Origin: a virus
IMG/VR virus record: IMGVR_UViG_3300043399_000446
Location: 1-64,000 of that record
DNA length: 64,000 nucleotides
Direction: 5' to 3' (one strand)
The position numbers and the translations under genes were made by a program. Shown here one piece after another: positions 57,836 to 64,000 of this stretch. Under the pieces are notes generated by a model. That model did no database searches and was not told the DNA's origin. It saw nothing but the letters and a program-made list of their open reading frames with translations. Numbering within the stretch: position 1 is the stretch's first letter; the number at the start of each line of letters is the position of its first letter.

Positions 57836-58450
57836 TTTAACTTTTTTGTGTAACTCATCTATAGTGCCGTCGTTTTGAATTACAAAATCATATTTCAATC
57901 CCACGCTACTATACTCGCTAGCATGAATACCAGCTTTTTCTAATCTACTTCTTGCCATTGCCCAACCATAATGGCGATCACCTTTTTGAAATTCTTCAGC
58001 ATCAGCATACCATTCTGGATTCTTACCACGTTCGACTCTGATAGTCATCCCACCCGCGTTTTTAATAGCTTTTAGCTCATTAGGGAATCTACAATCAGTA
58101 ATTACTACGTTGTGTTTAGTTTGCCTAAGTTTATTTTCTACGCTTGCCACCCAGATGTCGTTGTGAAAGTTTTGACGACAAACTTCTGTGCCCCAATACT
58201 GTAGGATCCATCTTGGGGTAAGATGTGGCATTCTTAAACGCTCAGACCACCATGGGTCTACTTGCTCACGCCATTCTCTGCTTGCTTTAGTTGTACCTTC
58301 AAGCATTTCACGATTCCAACCAAAAACATTAGCGACAGCATCCTTTAAAGATCCTGCGAAGCTCATACGCTTAAATCCGTGAAATGTACAAAGATAATCT
58401 GCTATTGTATCTTTACCTGAACCAATTAGGCCTGTTATTCCTACAATCAT
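57818..58450 (-). CDS. gp1: deoxynucleoside monophosphate kinase gp1
   Basis: 210 residues. P-loop GLIGSGKDT at residues 7-15, followed by LCTFHGFKRMSFAGSLKD, WNREMLEGTT and LTPRWILQYWGTEVCR. This is the T4 gp1 / dNMP kinase pattern. The LID-like part holds ITDCRFPNEL. It phosphorylates dNMPs for phage DNA synthesis. If a modified dGMP existed it would be a substrate candidate, but base exchange by a DpdA-type enzyme acts on DNA. Convergent with the Zn/HNH gene. The gap to gp13 (58451-58522) shows no clear signal. Confidence 0.9.
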   Translation of the reverse strand: MIVGITGLIGSGKDTIADYLCTFHGFKRMSFAGSLKDAVANVFGWNREMLEGTTKASREWREQVDPWWSERLRMPHLTPRWILQYWGTEVCRQNFHNDIWVASVENKLRQTKHNVVITDCRFPNELKAIKNAGGMTIRVERGKNPEWYADAEEFQKGDRHYGWAMARSRLEKAGIHASEYSSVGLKYDFVIQNDGTIDELHKKVKLVVNF

Positions 58451-58522
58451 TGAAACCCCCGTGATTTCTTATGACATAGTATTACAACATAGATAAAATG
58501 TAAAGAGATAAGGTTACCTATT

Positions 58523-59308
58523 TTATCCCTGTACCCAAGTCAACGGCTGTGAATAGTCAACATAACGCTTGAGTTCATCAATCAAACGTTCTTGGTCAGC
58601 TTTGCTTTCAGCTTTCATAGCTGAACCATTCAATGTTGTGCCACCACCTGGACCCACAATACTACCATATTTTTCACGGGCCTCACCTATGATACCTTTT
58701 AGAACTGCTAGTGTATAGTCACCTATCCAAACACCAGCACCTGGATCTTGTAGTAGCACTTCTTCAGGTCTTTGGACATCTGCCCAAATAAGGACTCTCT
58801 CGCCTGTTCCTTTAGGGTCACGGACAATACGTAATACTTTGGTAACAGGGTCAAATGTATAGATAACGTAACCACCAAACATACGTGCAGCCAGTTCTAC
58901 ATAACCTGCGTAAAAGTCATAAGTTGCCATACCACCAGCATAGTTATAATTTAGCAGGTAAGTATTAAGGATAGCACTACTAAAAGGATCAAATGAAGAT
59001 GATGCTGGTCCTGTTTCCATACCCACGGTTCTGCGGAAGATTGATCTTACGTTTATGAATTCCTGTGGCAATGTATAAGTGTCAACATTCTTGACCACAG
59101 TCATTAATGTATATGATTCCGCTGTGGCATTTTGTGCCCGTTGACGGTAAATTTTAATGGCGTAATTATAAGCAGCTTCAAAATGCTGGGGATCTAACTC
59201 CAGGTCTACAATATCACCACCTAATCTTAGGCGCAGATTTTCAAACATTGCGTTTTTTAATTCGTCTAACGTGTATCCATTAGGTGTATTAAGTATATTA
59301 GCTGCCAT
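58523..59308 (-). CDS. gp13: neck protein gp13
   Basis: 261 residues (T4 gp13 has 309). TLDELKNAMFENLRLRLGG then VDLELDPQHFEAAYNYAIKI, and KNVDTYTLPQEFINVRSIF match the gp13 N-terminal helical and strand pattern of T4-like cyanophages. The C-terminal part ends in LIDELKRYVDYSQPLTWVQG. It joins head and tail with gp14. Its leader holds a GATAAATA octamer at 59331 and TATAAAT downstream of it. Confidence 0.8.
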   Translation of the reverse strand: MAANILNTPNGYTLDELKNAMFENLRLRLGGDIVDLELDPQHFEAAYNYAIKIYRQRAQNATAESYTLMTVVKNVDTYTLPQEFINVRSIFRRTVGMETGPASSSFDPFSSAILNTYLLNYNYAGGMATYDFYAGYVELAARMFGGYVIYTFDPVTKVLRIVRDPKGTGERVLIWADVQRPEEVLLQDPGAGVWIGDYTLAVLKGIIGEAREKYGSIVGPGGGTTLNGSAMKAESKADQERLIDELKRYVDYSQPLTWVQG

Positions 59309-59330
59309 AATTTTAATCCATTTATAAATT

Positions 59331-59338
59331 TATTTATC
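59331..59338 (-). promoter_or_regulatory. late promoter of gp13
   Basis: GATAAATA on the minus strand, 22 bases before the gp13 ATG; a TATAAATG lies between. Confidence 0.6.
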
Positions 59339-59375
59339 TGGATTTTCTGGTTCTCTAATCATTCCTAGGCAAAAG

Positions 59376-59398
59376 GCGAGTAGATATGCTCTACTCGC
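59376..59398 (-). terminator. terminator at the end of the structured region
   Basis: A 9-bp stem (GCGAGTAGA and TCTACTCGC) with a 5-base loop, followed on the minus strand by CTTTTG. It closes the transcript coming from the oxygenase gene and the structured region. Confidence 0.75.
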
Positions 59399-59760
59399 AA
59401 AAATAAAAACCATTCCTTAGGCTCTATTACAGAGGCGACGATGAATTTAAAGATTAAGGTGGAGGATTGTCTATGTCTCACCTACCCCTCAAGGGGACTT
59501 TACCATATTCGCTGCAAAGTCAAAACATTATTCATCGGGTAGTTTTGACCAGCCTGGGCCCTCTATCGCTATTACCATGACCCAGCAACATCAACCATTA
59601 AGATACAGGAAACGTTTCCGTCAAGGGACGGACGTTTAGGCATCATAGGGTAGTCCTGTAAATTCGGCGTTGGTCTCACCTGCCACCGTCACCCGTGAAT
59701 AGGGAACGGATTATAGACACACTCCAGGGCGTGTGTTTGCCCATTAACCAATAATTATTA
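59399..59760 (-). ncRNA. putative structured non-coding RNA of unknown family
   Basis: A 450-base gap (59309-59761) with no open frame, in a genome where gaps are mostly under 100 bases. It is dense in self-complementary segments. GTCAAAAC/GTTTTGAC (59519-59549) makes an 8-bp stem and CCCC-TCAA-GGGG (59485-59496) another. TACAGG/CCTGTA (59604 and 59655) encloses AAACG-TT-TCCGTC / GACGGA-CGTTT (59610-59637). GGGC/GCCC (59727-59742) has its GTGTGT loop complementary to ACACAC at 59717, an H-type pseudoknot. A terminator follows. Transcription on the minus strand is assumed. I checked for tmRNA, RNase P and group I signatures and found none. A large ornate phage RNA (GOLLD or ROOL type) is the nearest idea, without sequence proof. 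Confidence 0.55.
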
Positions 59761-59761
59761 C

Positions 59762-60631
59762 TTACTTGCTATTTTCGTAAGACCATTTCCAAGTATAACC
59801 TTCTTCTAGACCTAAACTGTCACACAATTCATCAGTAAAGGTACCATCAATTCGTAATGTATATCTAAATCCTGGTTCAGGATCTACACCATGATAGTCG
59901 CGGTTATTGAAAAAATAACTTCTAGCTCCTGAAGGGAGATAATGTTTTTCTTTATTTTTTTCATCCCATATAAAGCTAGGTCTCCACCCACCATCAAAGA
60001 ACAAGTTTATATTGTGATCTTTATGTTCTGCTACGATACTATCTCTGTGTATAGTTACCCCTGCGTTGGGATAAGTAGTGAAGAACATTATTCTTCCTAT
60101 TTCTTTGAAAGGTAGTGTTTTTATATATTCTAGTAGTTTAGGGAAATGCGATGCTGCAGGAGTCCAATTATCATTATTTTGAGTTTTATTCCTGAAGTCA
60201 CCGTGCTTTAGATAAAGAGCAAAGAACCAAGGTATAGCTGACCCTAAAGCAAAGTACGCATACTTATAAAATGCCTGTATTTCTTGGCCTTTAGGGGCTT
60301 TACTTATCAGATCCAGTAAAGCGTGATGATGAATCCCTGAGGGATCTAAAGTAGATAGAATTTTAGTCCATGACCCGTGATTATCATATCGCAATTCTTC
60401 TTCAGGGGGTATATCACCATATATCATTCCCATCTTGTATTCAGTAGCTAATGCTAATCCTTGGCAACATTCTATATGTAATTCAGTATCCATACTATGG
60501 TCGATAAATTGATCCATAGATATTATCAGTTGTTTTTTGATACCTACACCTTTAGCTCCATATTCTTGGTATTCAAAATGGGGTATTGAAATGTTTCCTA
60601 TACTGAATATTTTATGTGCTTGGTTGTTCAT
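59762..60631 (-). CDS. 2OG-Fe(II) oxygenase-like protein
   Basis: 289 residues. The C-terminal half carries H195-R-D197 in VTIHRDSI, distal H247 in RDYHGVD, and R256 or R260 in GFRYTLRIDG for 2-oxoglutarate, with the strand order of the cupin-like oxygenase fold (aspartyl hydroxylase type). The N-terminal half is unknown and helical. It shares no recognisable detail with the oxygenase at 3449 except the fold. It overlaps the MazG stop by four bases (ATGA). Confidence 0.75.
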   Translation of the reverse strand: MNNQAHKIFSIGNISIPHFEYQEYGAKGVGIKKQLIISMDQFIDHSMDTELHIECCQGLALATEYKMGMIYGDIPPEEELRYDNHGSWTKILSTLDPSGIHHHALLDLISKAPKGQEIQAFYKYAYFALGSAIPWFFALYLKHGDFRNKTQNNDNWTPAASHFPKLLEYIKTLPFKEIGRIMFFTTYPNAGVTIHRDSIVAEHKDHNINLFFDGGWRPSFIWDEKNKEKHYLPSGARSYFFNNRDYHGVDPEPGFRYTLRIDGTFTDELCDSLGLEEGYTWKWSYENSK

Positions 60632-61056
60632 AAATCTCTTTCTTTTCTATTTTCGCTATAGAAGGGATCAAACTCTCCACCAGGATATCGTGCTTTTAGT
60701 TTTTCTACATTCTCAGCAACAACATCATTGGGATCGTAACCTAGTGCGCGGCAAGCATTTATCCAATACCAAATGATATCGCCTAATTCACGTTTCATGT
60801 GATAGCGATTTTCTTCAGTATAGGGCTTACCTTGAAACGCCATCTTTTTGACGATTTCACTAAACTCCCCGCCTTCACTTGCCAACCCAATACTTGCGGT
60901 AAGTAGTAAGGGCATGTTTAGTTGTAAACTATGAACAGCAGCCTGCCTTTCCAACTTATGAATAGAATCTATAAAAGACTCTACATAATTTGATTGGTTG
61001 CTAGTTACGCCAGCTACAAACTCTTTGTATTTGTTTAAGTCGATTTTTTTATCCAT
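60628..61056 (-). CDS. mazG: MazG-type nucleotide pyrophosphohydrolase
   Basis: 142 residues. The MazG metal motif is visible as ASEGGEFSEIVKK and, later, ELGDIIWYWINACRALG (E-x-x-E...E-x-x-D). It ends with NVEKLKARYPGGEF, a usual close. MazG proteins of cyanophages hydrolyse nucleoside triphosphates or alarmones; here it stands in an early-type operon. AAGGAA lies before the start. Confidence 0.9.
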   Translation of the reverse strand: MDKKIDLNKYKEFVAGVTSNQSNYVESFIDSIHKLERQAAVHSLQLNMPLLLTASIGLASEGGEFSEIVKKMAFQGKPYTEENRYHMKRELGDIIWYWINACRALGYDPNDVVAENVEKLKARYPGGEFDPFYSENRKERDL

Positions 61057-61064
61057 ATTTTTCC

Positions 61065-62297
61065 TTAGAATGCTTTCAGCAGAATCATATCAGCGTTAAA
61101 CCTGCCGCTAGGGTTACCAGCTACCGCACGAATGTCTTTGAAATATTTCCGTGCCGCAGGCTTGCTACCCATGATCTCCTTGATTTGTTCAGCAGGACGA
61201 CGCAGCGTTTTCATTTCGCTTTTCAGCGTATCAAACCCCAGAAGCGTATTGCCCTTGACCGAGAAAGTCTTGGCAAGATCATCCGCAACATAGTGGTGCA
61301 GCTTGCGTTTCGCCGTATCATAGACCCACGCCTCACTCGCCCCCAGCAACATCTTGGGATGAATGCTGACAAGATTCAGCTTAGTCTCAGCGTCCTTGAA
61401 TTCCTTCAGGAACTTGAGTTTAGCTACAATCTTCTCGGGCGGCACAGCCTTACGCTTGCGCGGCGCTTTCGTAGCCTTTTTGTTGCTGACATAGCTACCC
61501 ACACTAGCCAGCATAGCTTCGATAAACTTGATCGTGTTTTTGACCTGAGTTTTCGTAAGATGCGAGTACGCTTGAACCAGTTGCGGGTCCCTACCCTCAA
61601 GCACCTCATTGTACTCTGCTAGCTTGCGCTTCCAAGCATCAGTAACAATTGAAGTATGCTGAGGCATAACATTGTATTTTGTCAGGAACCCAACAGCATC
61701 AGCAGGCGTATTAGCCTTCGATCCACCAAGATTGAAGTCATCCATCACACCTTCAAGCTCACCCGCAGCTTGACGCGCCTTTTCACGCATCACTTCCTGA
61801 ATATTAGGACGTGCTGCGGCGTCTTCCTTGACCTTCTTCTTGCCACCAATCAGTGACTCGACCCTGACAATGGGAGCAAGGAGACGGGCAACTTCAGCAT
61901 CCAGTTGCTTTTGTTCCACCTCAGTAAGGATCAGACCACGTAGAGTGAGGCGAGCCAGCCAGGCATACGTGGGAATAGCGAATTCGCTGTCATCTACCTT
62001 AGCCATGATTTTGGCTTCAGTAGTCTTTCCGTTATGGAGAAGGAACTGAATCATCAGGTCTTTGGCATCTTTACGACCATAGAACCTGTTGTACCAGTGT
62101 AGCGACGTAGCAAGGACGCTTTTGCGAACATCCTCATTGGGCTGAACCGTAAACTCAGGTTCATACCCAATACGAGCCACTTCAGGATCTTTAGGATTGA
62201 GAGCCTTGACGGTAGCAGAGTTGTCGATCAGCATCGACTTTTTAGTCACCCTACGTGCGACAGGCTTAGCAGGCTTTACAGCGGCTTTACGAGGCAT
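61065..62297 (-). CDS. unknown basic protein with higher G+C than its neighbours
   Basis: 410 residues. Lys/Ala/Pro/Arg-rich start, then helical segments: ATSLHWYNRFYGRKDAKDLM near 65, YAWLARLTLRGLILTEVE, and TKTQVKNTIKFIEAMLASVG. The close is KEIMGSKPAARKYFKDIRAV. No domain recognised. Base composition is clearly more G+C-rich than the surrounding genes, and it has the best consensus promoter of the window, so it is a strong early gene, perhaps recently acquired. Its basic composition would fit a DNA- or RNA-associated protein. Confidence 0.75.
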   Translation of the reverse strand: MPRKAAVKPAKPVARRVTKKSMLIDNSATVKALNPKDPEVARIGYEPEFTVQPNEDVRKSVLATSLHWYNRFYGRKDAKDLMIQFLLHNGKTTEAKIMAKVDDSEFAIPTYAWLARLTLRGLILTEVEQKQLDAEVARLLAPIVRVESLIGGKKKVKEDAAARPNIQEVMREKARQAAGELEGVMDDFNLGGSKANTPADAVGFLTKYNVMPQHTSIVTDAWKRKLAEYNEVLEGRDPQLVQAYSHLTKTQVKNTIKFIEAMLASVGSYVSNKKATKAPRKRKAVPPEKIVAKLKFLKEFKDAETKLNLVSIHPKMLLGASEAWVYDTAKRKLHHYVADDLAKTFSVKGNTLLGFDTLKSEMKTLRRPAEQIKEIMGSKPAARKYFKDIRAVAGNPSGRFNADMILLKAF

Positions 62298-62327
62298 AGT
62301 GTTTCCATGTGAGTAGACATTTCAAGC

Positions 62328-62356
62328 ATTATAACAGAGTGCCTATTTATTGTCAA
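62328..62356 (-). promoter_or_regulatory. perfect sigma70 promoter
   Basis: Minus strand TTGACA (62351-62356), 17-base spacer, TATAAT (62328-62333): full consensus. The -35 lies in the end of the upstream gene. GGAAA lies before the ATG at 62297. Confidence 0.9.
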
Positions 62357-62537
62357 GTTTTGGTGCCCGATTTAACTTAAGGCGCCAAAACATCCGCCAG
62401 CGAATGCTTTGTGGGGTTTTGTGTAGACTTTGCGTCCCAGTCAGCCATTTACCGTCAATAAGTTTGCCAAAAGGCTTTGGTTTAGGTTGACCCTTTAGCA
62501 ATCGGCGTGCTACTTGTTCGTAGGGAGAAAGTTTCAT
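62343..62537 (-). CDS. small basic protein, probably leaderless early gene
   Basis: 64 residues from the ATG at 62537; a TTG 12 codons earlier is inside the promoter. Very basic, with KLSPYEQVARRLLKGQPKPK and RWRMFWRLKLNRAP. No domain recognised. Only seven bases separate the -10 box from the ATG and no ribosome site exists. Small basic early proteins of phages often bind host enzymes, but that is inference. Confidence 0.6.
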   Translation of the reverse strand: MKLSPYEQVARRLLKGQPKPKPFGKLIDGKWLTGTQSLHKTPQSIRWRMFWRLKLNRAPKLDNK

Positions 62538-62544
62538 AGCAACT

Positions 62545-62573
62545 ATTATGACACGACCCTCATTTATTGTCAA
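62545..62573 (-). promoter_or_regulatory. sigma70 promoter adjoining an ATG
   Basis: Minus strand TTGACA (62568-62573), 17-base spacer, CATAAT (62545-62550), then seven bases to the ATG at 62537. It shares TTGACAATAAAT with the promoter at 62328. Confidence 0.8.
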
Positions 62574-62596
62574 CTTATTGAACCAAATAACTTTGC

Positions 62597-62604
62597 GATA
62601 AATA
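62597..62604 (+). promoter_or_regulatory. late promoter, exactly five bases before an ATG
   Basis: GATAAATA on the plus strand followed by AGAGT and the ATG at 62610. With T4 geometry the transcript starts on the ATG. Confidence 0.65.
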
Positions 62605-62609
62605 AGAGT

Positions 62610-64000
62610 ATGCCCAAACTATCTTTATACAAACCAAATAAGCAAAATGACTATAGGTTCTTTGATCGTACCATTTCAGAAATGTTTACGGCTGGAGCCA
62701 CTGATTTGTATGTACACAAGTATGCGGGCGTAGCCAATACAGGCCCAAGCAATGACTTTACACAGCCTGAATACGATAAACCAGATCCAACACAAATACA
62801 AGATTTACTATTCTTAGAGAATAGGGATCGTGTGTACGACCAAAACATTTATAGATTACGTGGTCACTACAATGTACAGAACCTGGACTTCGACTTGAGT
62901 CAGTTTGGTTTGTTTCTAAACAATGATGTGATCTTTATAACTGTACATTACAATGACATGATCGACATCATGGGTCGCAAGTTGATGGTAGGCGATGTAA
63001 TAGAACTACCCCATCTTATTGATTACAATCCTCTTGACGAATCATTACAGTATGCTTTAAAAAGATTTTATCAAATCACTGACGCAAACTATGCCAGCGA
63101 AGGTTTCAGTCAAACTTGGTTCCCACATCTTTGGCGTATAAAGTGTGAACCCTTAATCAATAGTCAAGAGTTCCAAAACATACTCAACAAACCCAACAAT
63201 GAAGATAACTATTTGGGCAATTATGATCCCGATAAAACTTATCCACCTGGGTATACGGTTCAGTATGGCGACAAAGTTTATGAGTCATTGAAAGAAGTTC
63301 CTATAGGTAAAAATCCACCCGATCCAGAATTTTGGAAAGAAATACCTGAGGGTGGCACATTATCTGACATTATTTCAACTTATAATAAGAATATCGCAGT
63401 TAACGATGCGATGCTTGAAGAAGCAAAACGATTGCTACCTAAGTCAGGATACGATACAGGTAATCTTTATGTCGTGCCAACTTACGGAGTAAAATCAGGT
63501 AAATTTGACCAACCTGCACCACCTATAAACATTTTGGGTAGTCCATTAGGATTAAGTGCTGTTATAGGTACAGTTGTATTGATGAAAGATCCCAACTATA
63601 AGAATAGTAGCCCTGTCATCAAAGTGTCAAAGCAGGCAGTGCAGAGCTTTTGGGACATGACTGCTGACATGGATCACATAAGCGATCCATTAGACGCATT
63701 CGTTGCTTTAAGTTTAGAAACAGATGAAATAGCTCCTGAAAGAACATCCACAGGATCGGGTGCAGTAAGCGGTGAGAAAGTTGTTGTAGCACAAAGTAAT
63801 GGTATCATTTTAGGACCCTATGGTACCGCCGATAATACTTACGCAACTGCTGACCAAGATCCAGTAGCTCCTGGATTTACAGGTACAGAGCCATATGGTC
63901 CCAATACAATGAACTATCGCGCAGACTGCGATCCAAGATTTCAGTTCATAGCGCGTAGCAGTCCAAGATCATTTGGTTATACTACAGGATACCTAACAGG
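62610..64000 (+). CDS. virion structural protein, neck/tail type (incomplete at the window end)
   Basis: 463 codons remain open to the window end. Opening KLSLYKPNKQNDYRFFDRTI, then IQDLLFLENRDRVYDQNIYR, NLDFDLSQFGLFLNNDVIF and GRKLMVGDVIELPHL, followed by GFSQTWFPHLWRIKCEPL. This pattern is conserved in T4-like marine phages as a virion protein; it may be the gp14-position neck protein, but I cannot fix the T4 number. A YPPGYTVQYGDKVYESLKE segment near residue 210 is a small carbohydrate-binding-like (ChiC-type) insertion. Leaderless late start. No stop in the window. Confidence 0.8.
   Translation, partial: MPKLSLYKPNKQNDYRFFDRTISEMFTAGATDLYVHKYAGVANTGPSNDFTQPEYDKPDPTQIQDLLFLENRDRVYDQNIYRLRGHYNVQNLDFDLSQFGLFLNNDVIFITVHYNDMIDIMGRKLMVGDVIELPHLIDYNPLDESLQYALKRFYQITDANYASEGFSQTWFPHLWRIKCEPLINSQEFQNILNKPNNEDNYLGNYDPDKTYPPGYTVQYGDKVYESLKEVPIGKNPPDPEFWKEIPEGGTLSDIISTYNKNIAVNDAMLEEAKRLLPKSGYDTGNLYVVPTYGVKSGKFDQPAPPINILGSPLGLSAVIGTVVLMKDPNYKNSSPVIKVSKQAVQSFWDMTADMDHISDPLDAFVALSLETDEIAPERTSTGSGAVSGEKVVVAQSNGIILGPYGTADNTYATADQDPVAPGFTGTEPYGPNTMNYRADCDPRFQFIARSSPRSFGYTTGYLT

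Noticed and set aside
59309-59761. tmRNA, RNase P RNA, group I intron or tRNA cluster
   Set aside because: No T-loop, CCA-type acceptor pairing, tag frame ending in Leu-Ala-Ala, P4 helix sequence or P/Q/R/S intron core was found on either strand.
1-64000. Prophage or lysogeny functions
   Set aside because: No integrase, attachment site, repressor or excision gene was seen; everything fits a virulent T4-like phage, within the limits of a partial genome.

Overview
This window looks like part of the genome of a T4-like tailed virus (myovirus; Caudoviricetes), probably from a freshwater or marine planktonic bacterium. T4-type replication genes (B-family polymerase gp43, sliding clamp gp45, clamp loader gp44), T4-type morphogenesis genes (sheath gp18, tube gp19, neck gp13, head completion gp4, a probable small terminase gp16) and many octamers close to the T4 late promoter TATAAATA all support this. 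The DNA is A+T rich. Gene order and small conserved genes resemble those I know from T4-like cyanophages and pelagiphages, but no photosynthesis gene is present and the host cannot be named from this window. I see no tRNA gene, integrase, insertion sequence or CRISPR array.

Layout. Almost everything is read on the minus strand, so gene order runs right to left. 162-6644: GMP reductase, a glycosyltransferase, small unknown genes, a 2OG-Fe(II) oxygenase, a TGT-like transglycosylase that may be a DNA 7-deazaguanine inserting enzyme (DpdA type), and the clamp. 6719-12036: DNA polymerase with an HNH homing endonuclease beside it, a DsbA-like late transcription factor, a TilS-like enzyme and an HExxH metallopeptidase. 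12086-12802: a plus-strand LamG-type adhesin. 12950-19692: a cassette of unusual proteins, several with a short N-terminal tag resembling the T4 capsid-targeting sequence with its gp21 cleavage site. They include two kinase-fold proteins, an amidoligase-like protein, a Dps-like protein, a secreted nuclease and modular basic proteins. 19762-23098: adhesin and duplicated small structural genes. 23158-33926: a nucleotidyltransferase/ADP-ribosyltransferase-like fusion, a glycosyltransferase, an HxGH nucleotidylyltransferase, ClpA-like and DnaJ-like chaperones, a putative holin and PhoH (plus strand). 33954-38542: clamp loader, a GroES-like protein, a PD-(D/E)xK endonuclease and a DnaE-like fragment. 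38545-47120: fibre, Ig-like and repeat-rich structural proteins and a GH19 endolysin. 47211-59308: core-like proteins and the packaging, tail and neck block. 59309-59761: a gene-free stretch rich in RNA secondary structure. 59762-62537: an oxygenase, MazG and early genes behind strong sigma70 promoters. 62610 to the end: a plus-strand structural gene that leaves the window.

How it fits together. Two regulatory layers can be read. Early promoters are sigma70-like (TTGACA-N17-TATAAT and variants, at 6683, 10365, 62328 and 62545). Late promoters are GATAAATA/TATAAATA octamers. Several late octamers lie exactly five bases before an ATG with no Shine-Dalgarno sequence, which predicts leaderless late mRNAs. 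The main biological hypothesis is that the tagged proteins are packaged in the head and injected as a set of host-modifying effectors, as T4 does with Alt and the internal proteins. This rests on sequence motifs seen by eye, and database searches are needed to confirm the distant family calls.
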